This document shows, one piece after another, positions 49,111 through 60,387 of a stretch of 64,000 bases of DNA. Position numbers and translations under genes: made by a program. Position 1 is the first letter of the stretch, and each line of letters starts with the position of its first letter. The DNA comes from Rhyacophila brunnea (lineage: Eukaryota; Arthropoda; Insecta; Trichoptera; Rhyacophilidae), in assembly GCA_022495005.1 (NCBI GenBank), contig JAGYXB010000612.1, positions 372,001 to 436,000 on the forward strand. The letters run 5' to 3'. Under the pieces are notes generated by a model that saw nothing but the letters and a program-made list of their open reading frames with translations, made no database searches and was not told the origin of the DNA.

Positions 49111-50155
49111 ACGAACGACCATGAATAGAGATTGTCAGTTAGAAACAAACGCCACGTTTTGCATCATACTGTTTTTTTAGGAAACGACAAAATTTATTCT
49201 ACCAATATTTGTAATTATGAAGTATAATTTTTATGAATTTCTACATATTATAATTTTTAAACTTATTTACTCATTGACTCATGACCAAAGTGTATCTCCC
49301 GTGGTGAAATCTCAGTCAGAAAAAATCTATGCGCAGACCACCCTGTAGCCTAAATATTTCGAATGATCATTTCAGGCGTTTCGTAGCGATATTTAATTAG
49401 ATATCTGGTTCAGGCGTATTGTAAAAGAATATATTTATGCTGATCATTTACAAACAAATTTTGTCTACATATTTATAAAACAATCCTGGAGAAAATAGTC
49501 AAGACAAAGACGTGGTTTTGAAATTGTAGACGACTCGACGAGGACACGTATTTTTTTGACATTTTTGAATTAAAGATTATCTTTAATATAGAGTTTTGAA
49601 TTTTTAATTAAGACTTCACTTTACAGTACGATGCGTAAATAAGACTAAATAATACTTTTTAGTATTATAAATATCGTTTAAAGATCACGGTAAAATTTTA
49701 AAATTGTTTTAATTTGATTCAATCTACTGAAAAAACTCCATATATAATATTATTATATTATGGAAAAATATATAAATCACTCCATCAAGGACATTTTAGA
49801 GTACTTCAGTACGTACTTTTGGACTATTTTAATAAACATTATTCTGATTTTTATTCAAATTTAAGATTTTTAGTTGATTCAATCAAAACAGTGACTAAAC
49901 AAAATTACACATTGGTGTTTTCCATTGTAATAGTTTTTGATACAATCTTCAGTATATTAAAATAATGTAAATGCTCTAAAAAGGTCAAAAACTAAAGGTT
50001 TGTAATAACTGGTGAGTAATGAGTAAGGATTTAAGCTTAAACATTGTAAAAAAGATATTTGCGTGATAATAGTATTCCTAAAAACATACTAATTAAATAA
50101 AGCTGACTAACCTACTCACCTCGTACCATACAAGGTATTAATCAGATTATAATAG
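49111..50155. other. AT-rich intronic stretch
   Basis: The 83-codon open frame at 49714-49965 is rich in Tyr, Ile and Leu and has no recognised motif. Nothing else is supported. Confidence 0.4.
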
Positions 50156-50315
50156 TCAGGCCGTGGCACAAAATTATAAACTTCGATGGTAGTGGTAGTT
50201 ATTGTTCATACTTCGAATGAAATATGGTAAATTATTTGTAGAAAAATGATGATTGTTACATATTAAAAATATCCAGCACTATCATAGTAATTCGCAATTC
50301 AGTACTACGGCCTGA
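50156..50315. mobile_element. TIR element, family C, copy 2
   Basis: It starts TCAGGCCGTGGCAC and ends AGTACTACGGCCTGA. Inner motifs (ACTTCGATGGTAGTGGTAGTTATTG region and its partner) match 20085-20320. Confidence 0.65.
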
Positions 50316-50975
50316 ATATAGTCAGCTTAAAGTATCAATATGATGTTTTTCAAAAAATAAAAGTTACTTATACCCTGTAATATCTCAGTATAAAACATTC
50401 AGGGAAAAAATGTAGCTAAGTGCTGAGATCCAGTCGCTTTCTGTTGAACGTTGCATTTTTTTAATTCACTAAAATTGGTTATTATGACAACCAGCATTTT
50501 ATTCCATTGTACCCATCGCGAGTTGAATATATCGCGATGGTATTATTATTAAGTAACCAAGGTTAAAAACCACTCAATAACTCCTGTGCGATGCATTATA
50601 CTCACGTTGGGTACACAGAAATCAAGATACTGGCCAGACTAGGCCCAATTAATTGGTTTAACAGCTTGCTAGATTAACTTAAACATCTCACCCCGTTTGG
50701 ATCACATTAAAATACATTCCTAAAGAATAATGTTTAGTATCTGAGTCATGATAACAGAACTATTTAAGCTAATCTACAAAACCAATATTCAATAGTTTAT
50801 CAGTAAAGCTACCATGGCCAGTCACGAATTGTATCGTATATATTATTATGTACATACAATCAATTGAAATTTTCAAGAGCTGATCTTGAGCCTCTTGTTT
50901 GCCATTTGAAAAAGCAGGCGTATCTTATGACAATGGTGTGGCGATATAGGTGATAATATAAATCAAAGTACTTAC

Positions 50976-51137
50976 AATGATCCTCTTAGTAGATTGAGGT
51001 TGTAGTCGAAGGCGCTCGATCTTCCTGGACCACTGAGGTAAAGTGCGCAGTCATTTTCATCAGAGGCGCTGGATATTGGGATGTACTGCGCATTTGCTAG
51101 TGATACCGCGCACCAGAGTGCGCACAACGCTACTCGT
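50976..51137 (-). CDS. haem peroxidase-like gene, exon A (signal peptide)
   Basis: This 162-nt exon lies between a TTGTTTTACAG acceptor and a GTAAGT donor. After one base that completes the previous codon it reads 53 residues: RVALCALWCAVSLANAQYIP, ISSASDENDCALYLSGPG, then RSSAFDYNLNLLRGS, and leaves with TT. The hydrophobic start and the A-N-A|Q-Y site look like a secretory signal peptide, so the initiator Met should be a few residues upstream in an earlier exon, not identified. The TT|T junction with exon B is in phase. Its GC content is much higher than that of the flanks. Signal peptide plus exons B and C suggest a secreted or granule haem peroxidase (Pfam An_peroxidase family), but the catalytic domain is not in view. 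Confidence 0.75.
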
Positions 51138-52465
51138 CTGTAAAACAAACAAAAATCATTAATATTTATATAACTTATTAATTATCTCAATCTGTATTTT
51201 GGGTACCTCCAAGAAATGTATACAATCTCCTATGTCTGCTAAAAATTCTTTCCGTTGCCTTAACCCTGGTGATTCTGTATCTCTTCCGGCAGAGAATCAC
51301 TGCAGTTTAGGTTCCCTGACCCTCTATTTCCTAGGGAGATGGTTTCACTGAAAATTTATTATTGTACAACGCGTATGTATAGTTTTATTTAATTTAAATG
51401 TATTTAAAAGCAGCAGTCATATAAAACTCACCATTTCAAAATGTCACTCGATCAATTATTGCACATAGTGTGCCTATATTGAGGTTTTATAACTGATATA
51501 TGTTTTTTTATTATGCTGAGATGTTTCATGATTAAATTGATTACACTAATAATAGGTATGACATATTAAAATAGTGACACTATAAAAAAACAAACGATAT
51601 TCGAAAACAAAAGAAAAATAGATTTGAAAAAAAAACAGAACAAAAGAGCATCGTATTTTTCAGAACAATGTTGCCAACTGTCACAATCCCAATGTATTTT
51701 TACCAATATTATACTTTTTTTGTATTTCTAATTGTTTAAAAATATTACGATCATCGGTAGGGCTTAGTTACCGCCAGCAAACAGGGATAGTAATGTTTAT
51801 CTTTTCCTATACAATGCAACCACTAATATATAATATATATATATATATATATATAAATCAATTAACTATCCGGACAATTCAAAATGAGTCTCTTGTATAA
51901 TTAGGTGTCTTCCATTTTTGAAAAGTGACCTTACTAACGTAGTTTTACTATGGAGGGATCATTGTAGAAAACGTACATTTTGTGATTCTACTTTGTCGCG
52001 TTATAGCAACGAAGACCCGATTTAATATAGTATGTAATTATTTTATACGGTTGCCTACAAATAAATGTATTTGAAAAATTATAACTAGACGACGTGCCGC
52101 ATGCTTATAGAAATACGATTGATTATTTAACAACAGAAAACTTTTACCTAAAAAAAATATTAAATTTTAATTTTTTTGTACAAGTTATTCAACACTGATT
52201 GAACGAACGTGTAATTCAGTATATATGTCTACCAGTGATACAATTATTGCTTAAAAGGAAATACCGGAACGATAGTTTTTTGCAGACATGCTTTTGACTT
52301 AAGTGAATTAATAGGTGGCAATTTTATCAATGATGAATTATTACATTCAACACTCACATTAGTCATAAGTCATTTGTAAATGTTATCTTCGAATATTTAA
52401 CACGGATCGTTATCAGATAATGAGATAAATTGTTATCTTCTTACATCATCTTTAACTGTATCATA
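51138..52465. other. upstream flank or 5' intron of the peroxidase-like gene
   Basis: The initiating exon is expected in or beyond this stretch but was not identified. A (TA)n run lies at 51828-51855. No promoter could be assigned. Confidence 0.4.
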
Positions 52466-52560
52466 ATTAGGGATTACAATATTTCAGATAGAATTCTCCA
52501 AACCGGGATTTTGGAATTGCACTTTAGATTCCGATTCCGGGATTGGTAATAAATAACTTT
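52466..52560 (-). mobile_element. decayed hAT-like end related to 1-720
   Basis: TTAGGGATTACAAT, AATTCT, CCGGGATTTTGG and GATTCCGGGATTGG follow the order of the complement of 640-710. It is therefore the right end of the same family, inverted. A CCCGGGATT scrap at 54815-54850 may be the other end of the same insertion. Confidence 0.4.
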
Positions 52561-52754
52561 GCCCATTTTCAGTCATCGTAGCATAGTTCTAAATAATATC
52601 CGTACTTAAAAAACAATGTATCGTATGTCCAAAATAAACGCTTTCGAAAAAACGTAATTTTGAATTTCAGCCGCCTAATAAATGCTAATGCCTATTAATA
52701 TTCGGGTTTTTGGTTTAGGAAAGACACGTTGTAAAAAGACACGTTGAGTGCATA

Positions 52755-53290
52755 ACAAATTATTAATTCAGGACGTTCACAACATGACATTTAGAATAAA
52801 AATTACAAGTAATCAGTTCGGAAAATCAGAAAAAACAAAGTGGAGGAAAAAAAGAAAGCAAAAATAGTTTTATACAAAAGAAATAAAATTTAAAAAAACA
52901 ACAATGATTCAAAAAGTACAAATTAAACAATAAAATAGAATTTAAAAAACAGAATATATAATGGATTGCCAAAAATATCTACATCTCTAGGGAGTGCATT
53001 GACCAACCGCACAGCCCTCGCTATTGGTGCCTGGTGAGCCTGACATGAGGAAACAGCTTACACCCAAAACAGGTCATGGCTGCGACCACGCATGTAATTG
53101 ACGGGTGCGTAAAAATTTAAATTTTCTAGAATATCGGGATTGATAATGATACCACGTGAGAGCAGGGAAAAATGCTTTAAGAGCAGAAGTGACCTACGAG
53201 CTTCAAGAGAATGAAAGGCGAGCATGCCTTGAAGAAAGTTAGTCGGAAAAGACTCGTTTGAGAAGGTGTCAAAAGGAAAATAATTAGGTT
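52755..53290 (-). pseudogene. jockey/I-like retrotransposon C-terminal fragment
   Basis: The minus strand from about 53245 reads GMLAFHSLEARRSLLLLKHF, LLSRGIIINPDILENLNFYA, PVNYMRGRSHDLFWV, a stop, then HQAPIARAVRLVNALPRD and VDIFGNPLY. This is the layout of the C-terminal tail in many insect non-LTR reverse transcriptases: I-x-x-P-x-L-L, then V-P, then R, and a late L-x-N-x-L-P. The 3' part (TTCACAACATGACATTTAG near 52775) is shared with 32385-32620 and 45805-46030, tying the three copies together. One in-frame stop and 5' truncation make it dead. Confidence 0.7.
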
Positions 53291-54284
53291 TTTGTTATAA
53301 ATATAGGCAAATGGTAAATGACTCTTAATGATATGACCTATGTTCTGTAAAATCTAACATACAACAAACTGACTCTAAAGAACAAAATAACGATCTATAC
53401 AGATTTTTTAATATTTAGAGACATTCAATTTTTTGTGACGATGATTTTTATAGTTACGGAAAAAAAACGTTTCCCAGCCAACTATCCTGGGGAAATAAAA
53501 ACGTACCTACACATAGAGTAATAGTTAAAATCATTTAAAAATAAAAGAAATTAAAAAAAGATTAAAATCATTCATTGTTTTAATAGTTATATATAACTGT
53601 TACAATACTACGATCAAAACACACCATCATCATAATCAGTTACAACAATATTTTCATTGATCGTGAAAACATTTCACTACGAGTAGGGTACTCTACTAAT
53701 ACTGGCTCGAGTCAGTAATTTTAGAGTTTCGGCACTATTAACACTCGAATTTATAAATACTTAAGGTTCAAATAGACTATATGACGATCGGGCACATATA
53801 TGCTAAGAGCGTTTTAGTGTCTATGATCAAATCTATGCCATTCCGACATATTTTACATACATATTGTATGACAGCTATGACATCCTATTTACACTCTGTG
53901 ACACCCTGTGACACAGGCCGCCAACATAAGAAATGGGTTTTTCGACATATATATGACCGATCGTCATAGAGTGTATTTGAAGCATTAGCGTATTCGACGA
54001 TGTAACTTATAAATTATAATCGTTATAAAACCAACCCAAATATATCGATTATCTATTTGTGTTTCTCTCACACAACACAACATTGTACAAATTGGATAAT
54101 CAAAAATCTGTATATAAAACATTATACTATATTTGTTTTTCTCATGTTGGTTATTATTTTAGACAAAATTCAAGTAGCTAACAGTGTTTATAAATCGACC
54201 ATCTTTCATCAAAACACACTACACTATTTGGCTGAATACACATTAGCCAAATACTAATACAGTGGTTTCACGTCAGTGAAACTA
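53291..54284. other. AT-rich spacer
   Basis: Short frames at 53781-53969 and 54057-54257 are unsupported. Nothing else is seen. Confidence 0.4.
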
Positions 54285-54439
54285 ATGCCGGGTCCACACT
54301 GGCAACATGTCGCGCGACAACCTCGTTAAATTTTATGATAAGTATGATAATTATCGTAAAATTTCTTAAGCAATTATGATAATTATCATAAAATTTAACG
54401 AGGTTGTCGCGCGACATGTTGCCAGTGTGGACTCGGCAT
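54285..54439. mobile_element. 155-bp palindromic MITE
   Basis: The left arm, GGTCCACACTGGCAACATGT then CGCGCGACAACCTCG, is repeated as its complement at 54378-54439, ending GGACTCGGCAT. The centre is AT-rich. It has no coding capacity and is the only copy in the window. Confidence 0.85.
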
Positions 54440-54775
54440 AACGCTTACATTTCAGTTTATTTTATACCAGTCTAAATAATATCTTTATCACTAAGTGATT
54501 TCCTCTGTAACACTCACATGCCGGTTGTTTCAGACTTTGGATTTACCTTTTATTCAAGACAGTAGGTATGTGTCAAAAAATCTTCAAACAAAACTCAACC
54601 TACAATCCTAATAATTAATAATAACTGCTAAATTTTACAAAACGAAAAAACAAAAATACGTATTGATTAGTTAGATCGACTGTCTTGTAATACGTCGTTA
54701 TTTTGTGTTCAATATGAAATAATTATAATTCATATATTTTCATATATTAACACTAACACACTTTTGTCAAAAATA

Positions 54776-54800
54776 ATACATATATATATATATATATAAT
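54776..54800. repeat. (TA)n microsatellite
   Basis: A TA run just before the CCCGGGATT scrap at 54815. Confidence 0.85.
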
Positions 54801-55214
54801 TATATAAACTACTAATCCCGGGATTGGGAATCCCGATATTATAAAAGCTAGAGCAAACTAAACAAATAGTATTAGTGTTGCATTTTTGCACTTGTAATAC
54901 ATATATTATCTTGCTAATTGAATTCTAGCGTGATGTTTACGACTTTATGTAATACTTTGGCAAGTTTAGAAAATTCACTGGTTTAGTTAACGGTAGTATA
55001 ATTATTTTTGTGATTGATTTTAATATACGTGGTTAAGACGTCTGACAAAAGCTTAAATACCTGTTAACAATGTTATTTTAAGAAAACAAATCCAGTTCAG
55101 AGTAATATTAAATTTAGTGCTTTAAGTACTTACTGTATAATAGTGTTATACATTTTTATCTTTTAAACACTAAGTACAACTCAATGACAGCAAAATAATA
55201 ATAGCAGTAGGACA

Positions 55215-55325
55215 ATCACATAAACATCCAAGGATTCTTTTCTTAGAGAATCACACGAAAGTGTTGTTTTCTAACCAGGAATAAGATCCTAAGCCCTCGG
55301 ACAAGAAGCTAATGCATGCTTTCAA
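55215..55325 (-). mobile_element. SINE family II, degenerate copy
   Basis: ACATCCAAGGATTCTTTTCT, TCTAACCAGGAATAAGATCC and CCCTCGGACAAGAAGC align with the family II element, including its damaged B-box. Confidence 0.45.
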
Positions 55326-55329
55326 TTAT

Positions 55330-55884
55330 TACATAACTTTACTGATACATGATTATTCCTACTGTAGTGTAAAGGCATAATAAATAAACTTCTGCAATGC
55401 AAAGATATATTAATATTGTTACAAGAATTAGGTGTCATTTGTTTATAGCCATTTGCCTATTAAATTGGGTCCATACGATGGGTTCAAATAGACAAGAACC
55501 ACAAAGTAAACAAGAAGAGGGTTAATTAATAACTTCCAGAATACTTATGAAAAAATAGAGTGATTCCATTTGAATTATTTCAACTCTTCTGCGTACTTTT
55601 GTACACACCCGTTCCATTTATTTTTATAGACTTTTATTATATGTCAGTGCCTTTAGATGCGTCCATCAGTATCGCATCTGACTGAGAGCTTGAGTGAGAT
55701 CGCACGATCGACAACAGTTGGATGTAGGCGTGCGCCCTTCTACCTACACCTTACCTCATCACTCCATCCTGTTATCTGATCAGTTTAACTATACGTAATG
55801 AATTCCTTCCTTGAAATTCCTTGTTAATTCTACGCAAAACTAATCATTTCAATACGAGAACGTCAATATATTTCACCAGGGCGA
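55330..55884. other. spacer
   Basis: A GC-richer patch near 55660-55770 shows no recognisable frame. Confidence 0.4.
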
Positions 55885-56515
55885 CACCAGACACCAACAC
55901 AAATTTTGTCAATTTGTCATTAACAGCAAACAAATAGAACGTGTGACCCATTATAAATATTTAGGTACATGAGTCAATCAGAAATGGGACCAGTATCAGG
56001 AAATAAAAACTAGAATTGAGATCGCAAATGAGACGCCTCCTTAGCAATCGAGATCTTAACCTAGGTCTAAGATTGCGTATGGTACGTTGTAATGTGCTCT
56101 CAATTCTTTTCTATGGTATGGAAGTATGGACGCTAAACCAAGAGATGTCACGGAGATTTGAAGCTTTCGAGATGTGGCTGTATAGACGCATCCTCAAAAT
56201 TCCTTGGACGGACCGGGTGACAAATGTTGAAGTTCTCAATCGAATGGAGAAGGACCGAGAAGTTCTACGTGGTATCAAAACCAGGAAACTACAGTACCTT
56301 GGCCACATTATGAGTGGACAAAAATACAGCATTCCCCAACTTGTCATTCAAGGAAAGATCACTGGGAAGCGTAGCAGAGGACGGCGCCACATTTCGTGGC
56401 TTAAGAACCTCCGTGATTGGTACGAGTGCAGCTCCACTAAACTGTTCCGGGTAGCAGACGACAAATATAAGATCGCCTTGATGGTGGCCGACCTCCGCTA
56501 GGGGATGGCACAATA
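55885..56515 (+). pseudogene. RTE-like reverse transcriptase, C-terminal fragment
   Basis: The first part, in one frame, reads QIERVTHYKYLGT, a stop, then VNQKWDQYQEIKTRIEIA. This is the thumb-region motif H-Y-K-Y-L-G-x-x-V. A frameshift near 56020 leads to an open frame to 56501 with LRMVRCNVLSILFYGMEVWT, FEMWLYRRILKIPWTDRVTN, LQYLGHIM and KLFRVADDKYKIALMVADLR, then a stop. These are the conserved C-terminal blocks of insect RTE-like elements (Y-G-x-E-x-W-T; M-x-x-R-I-L-K-I-P-W). The 3' side contains AATAATAAG. It is 5'-truncated, with one nonsense codon and one frameshift. The same family occurs inverted at 25826-25990. Confidence 0.9.
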
Positions 56516-57900
56516 ATAAGAATGAATTGTTGCTTATTTTAGAGAAGTTTTACATTTGAAACCGAGACGAACCTCTACATAATTGATACCAATAAAATAG
56601 TCTGGGAATGGTTTAGTTATAACAAAACCAAAAAATAAACAAACAAAATTAAGTGATTAATTATCGTGTTAAATGGCTGATCAATAATTGGCAATATTAA
56701 ATCACAGACTAACACATTAATTTTATAACTGTTAGTATTGATTGAATTTCAGACAAAAATAAATAACACAACATAAAGTAAGTTGGGAATTAATAGTACA
56801 TTGTATCCTAATTGTAATACTAAGTTACTTTTTTTTCAATTTTATTGAATTCACCAGAATTATAAAATAATATCGTGTTTAACTTACACAGCAAAACTTG
56901 TAATCTTTACCATTTTTTTTACACGAAAAATACACACTAATCTATCTGCTATATTATACAGTTATGATGAGGTTACAGACCCAAAAATGGTGTTGAATGC
57001 AGGCTAATTTCACTTGTGCATGCATGGTACTCATAATTGTCTGAACACGTAATATGTTTTATATTATTATTTACTGTTAAACGTGAACTAAGTACCTGAG
57101 TAACTTTTCACGCATCTAACATTTGCAGCAAATATAAATAATGGCTTTATGGTATCCTAGCGACCTACTTAGATTAATATTAATGTCAGTGTAGTGACAT
57201 TGAAATCAACTAAAGGTATTTTTAACATTTCGACATGTTATTGTATTACACAAAACTTGATTCGTTATTATCATAATAAGGACAATAAAAACATCTTTAT
57301 TTTTCAATAGGCTTATCTATCATTATCTATTTATACAATATGTTTTAATAGACAATTCAATAAATGGCTTTCAATTATTTTCTTTTTACGATAACCTTTT
57401 ACCTGTATTTGTAGCATATCTGAATCTAACCTTTAGTTTTTAAGTATTATATTCGTTATTCAATTTATCTTTTATATTATATCATATTGCAACGCTCGAA
57501 ATGGAAAAGTTAACGAACCGGAGCGCTCAACTATTTTCTGAAGATATTAACATAGGTTCTCGTTGTTTTCAAATTTTATGAGTATTTTACAAAAATAAAT
57601 GTGTTAGATTTTTTATTATATGACCTATCTAGCTCACACGGTCAAACTATTTTTTCCACGAGACGGAGCGATAATTTTACCGATTTCACGAACCGGAACG
57701 GCGCTCCGGTGCTGAATTGATATTGCTTGAATGAAAATATGAGTAATACACTACCACAGTTACCTTAGTTACTTAACTTAGTTTCATCTAAAATTCAATA
57801 ATTTAGTTTTAGACTACCACAAAGAATCAAATCATGTATTATGATAATAATTTCATGTAACAACTACTAGTTATAATCATCGTAATTAAGGAATAAATTA
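56516..57900. other. AT-rich spacer with a possible hAT scrap
   Basis: GAACCGGAGCGCTC near 57515 and GAACCGGAACGGCGCTCCGG near 57693, with CACGAGACGGAGCG between, resemble the ends of a decayed hAT-type element. Nothing else is supported. Confidence 0.35.
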
Positions 57901-58093
57901 GGATGCCCATAGTTTAATTGGTAAAGCACACTGACGCGAATCCAGCGGAAACAGGTTCAAGTCCAGTAGGGTGTCCACAAAAAGATTGTTTCTAGTGTGT
58001 ATATGCATGAGATGTTTTCAAATTATGTATGTTCAATATATATAATGTTACATTCTCAAATAGTGTGTCTTATTCGTTGAATAAAGGAAATAG
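57901..58093 (+). mobile_element. tRNA-derived SINE, family III, full copy
   Basis: The head GGATGCCCATAGTTTAATTG pairs with GGGTGTCC near 57970 to form a tRNA-like acceptor stem with two wobble pairs. A D-arm-like TTTAATTGGTAAAGCA and a T-arm-like GGTTCAAGTCC are present. The anticodon arm is poorly paired, so a functional tRNA is unlikely. The tail, TTATGTATGTTCAATATATA then TTCGTTGAATAAAGGAAA, matches 22998-23070 and 17527-17565, which marks it as a SINE. Confidence 0.7.
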
Positions 58094-58518
58094 TTTATTA
58101 TATTATGATAATAATTAGGTAGGATCAAATTTTAAAAAAATTCGTTCATGCAGGTGGTTAATACATAAAATAAATATGAGTTTATGTATACATGTGTTTT
58201 CAAAAAGTTTTATTACCACGTAATATTTCCTTAATTATCATCTATTATTACTAATCATACTACAGTAATAAAATTACTTTGAAGTTTTGTCTTTTCTTAA
58301 ATACTAGCGATTAACCACGACTCTATTCACGTGAAATACGGAAGTAAAGGCAGAAAATAACATATATAATATTTATACTGATTAGTATTATTAATTGTTC
58401 TATTTTAATGCGAGCTTTTCAATCTGATATCTGTCATCTCGTATACTTAATTATTTTAGAATATCTATTTTTTGATCAATCAAAAATATAACTTGACAGA
58501 AGTTTTAATCCCACACAA
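58094..58518. other. AT-rich spacer
   Basis: Nothing is supported. Confidence 0.45.
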
Positions 58519-58697
58519 CCCACGATGGCCGCGCGGCTTAAGCGTCGTGCGTCGGCCTATAGCGTTGTAGGTCCCATATTTGAATCCTGGGTCTAGAAAG
58601 TACACATATTGTTTTTCAATTTGTGTATGATTCAAAGTATGGATGTAACAGGTTGAGCAAGTAGCTGACATCCGTTTCTCGTAAAAACAAAACATCT
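58519..58697 (+). mobile_element. SINE family I, left part, interrupted
   Basis: The head CCCACGATGGCCGCGCGGCT, a damaged B-box (ATTTGAATCC) and the body up to CGTAAAAACAAAACATCT are present. The element then stops at an inserted retrotransposon and resumes at 59490. Confidence 0.85.
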
Positions 58698-59489
58698 TCT
58701 TCTTCTTCGATGGCGCTACAGCTCAAGTTGAGCCCTGGCCTCCTCCACCGCCGTCCTCCAGCCGGAACGGTCCTCCGCACATCTTTTCCAGTTCCTGATT
58801 TTTGGCAGCTGGTTGGCATCTTTTGTAATGTTATCACCCCATCGTGTGCGTGGCTTTCCCACTGGCCTTTTCTCCCCTGGGTTTCCTTCGAGGATCTTCT
58901 TCGGTATCCGTGACTCAGACATGCGCTGGACATGGCCTGCCCAGTTTAACCGCTGGAGTTTTATGAAGGTCGAGAGTTTTGAATCTTGTTATAAGCGGTA
59001 TAGTTCCGTGTTGTACCTAATTTTCCACTCCCCCCATCATTCATGGGACCGTATATCCGCCTCAGGATCTTTCTTTCAAAGCAGTCCACCATTTCAGCTG
59101 CTTTCATATTTAGCGTCCATGACTCGCACCCGTATGCAAAGACTGTGCGTATGACGGTTTTATAGAGCCGGATCTTAGTTTTTCTGTGGACATTTCTGGA
59201 TTTGAATATGGGCAACAATGAGAAGTACGATTTATTTGCAGCGGTTATTCGGACTGTTATTTCTTCCAGTTCTTCGTTCTCTTTTGTGATATTGGAACCC
59301 AGGTATTTGAACCGGTTGACAATGTCAAATTTATGGATTCTAAAACTGGAACTTTGGACCAGCCTACTCTGATTTTGTCGGCTTTGTACCATGACTTTAG
59401 TTTTGTTTTCATTTACTCTTAAGCCAATCTCTAGTGCGGCCCTTTGGTGATGGTCAAATTCTTTCTTCGCAATCTGTATGGATCTCATC
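58698..59489 (-). pseudogene. 5'-truncated RTE-like retrotransposon inside a SINE
   Basis: The minus strand from 59486 reads IGLRVNENKTKVM, FKYLGSNITKENEELEEITV, YKTVIRTVFAYGCESWTLNM and FERKILRRIYGP. After a frameshift near 58965-58985 it continues FIKLQRLNWAGHVQRMS, PKKILEGNPGEKRPVGKPRT and WRTAVEEARAQLEL, then a stop. These are the thumb and C-terminal blocks of an RTE/jockey-type reverse transcriptase. A short 3' region ends in TCGAAGAAGAAGA. It is flanked by a 13-bp duplication, AAACAAAACATCT (58685-58697 and 59490-59502). One frameshift and few other defects suggest a young insertion. Confidence 0.9.
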
Positions 59490-59564
59490 AAACAAAACAT
59501 CTGTTAATACAAACCTCCACTCAGTGGAGACCCATATGATCATATTAAGATTGGACATGGTCGG
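59490..59564 (+). mobile_element. SINE family I, right part
   Basis: It resumes after the inserted element with AACAAAACATCTGTTAATAC and ends with CAGTGGAGACCCATATGATC and GGACATGGTCGG. With 58519-58684 it makes one complete SINE. Confidence 0.85.
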
Positions 59565-60387
59565 TTAGGTTAGGAAGTTTTCATGTTTTAAATTAAATGA
59601 TATGTTCCTATTACAAAAAAAAAAACAATATAGTATACATTTCATTTTCCGCCTATTAACTATAATAAACATATTTTTAATAAAAGAAAATACAATTTTT
59701 GCAAGTAATGGTAGCTTGTAATAATGGCTTTGCGTAAAGTATTACACTTTCTGCTAGTATTGTTCGTTCATGATTCATTTGTCATGCGGTTTTGTCAACC
59801 GAAATTGTTGCTTTACTCTTACAAAACGTGTTTCACGCAAAGTCTAAGATCTAGCATGGCAAATCCAACATTGTTATATACAAATAGTAAGACTTAACTT
59901 TATAAATTAAAACTATTATTAATTGCATAATATTCTAGAGTAATAAATTTATTAGAATAAAATGGACACATTTTTATACACAAATTATAACGTCGGGCAA
60001 CTGTTACGGTTAAATTGGTAATATAATTTTCATTAATTTATCACAAAGCAGATTGCCTCCTGATTGGATAAATTTTATATATCTCAGTTAAAACGTAGTT
60101 ATTAGAAATAATTTGCAGGAACCATATTATATGACAATGATAAACAAAAGATACAAACTGTCCTAAGACCATGTCAGTGGCATTGTAAATAGTATTCCGC
60201 ATTTCAGATCCATGCTTCAAAGTCGAGTTATCGTTTGATAATAATATTTTTATTCACTTTTTAACAAAATTATTTTAAGGATTTTTATAAAGTTATGTAT
60301 TAATAATACTTTCTTTTTATTTAATTGGCTCCAAGATCCGATGTGGATTTTAGTCTAGATTAGATTTAGTTAGATTTCGTTTTAGAT
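59565..60387. other. AT-rich spacer
   Basis: Nothing is supported. Confidence 0.45.

Larger units (their letters stand above)
26208..50975 (-). other. intron 1 of the peroxidase-like gene (24.8 kb)
   Basis: A GTAAGT donor follows exon A and a CTTTTTCCAG acceptor precedes exon B. The intron holds the family M, H, P and C inverted-repeat elements, two retrotransposon 3' ends, SINE copies and the 1.24 kb foldback. No conserved exon was recognised inside it on either strand. Confidence 0.6.

Noticed and set aside
49714..49965. 83-codon open frame as a gene
   Set aside because: Composition expected of AT-rich sequence by chance; no motif or splice context.
51427..51460. ATG followed directly by a GTGAGT donor on the minus strand, as the peroxidase start exon
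   Set aside because: Joined to exon A at the TTTTACAG acceptor it puts the signal-peptide sequence out of frame and meets a TGA before the end of exon A.
57901..57978. Functional tRNA gene
   Set aside because: The anticodon arm pairs badly, the T-arm has a mismatch, and the downstream tail recurs elsewhere, so it is a SINE head.
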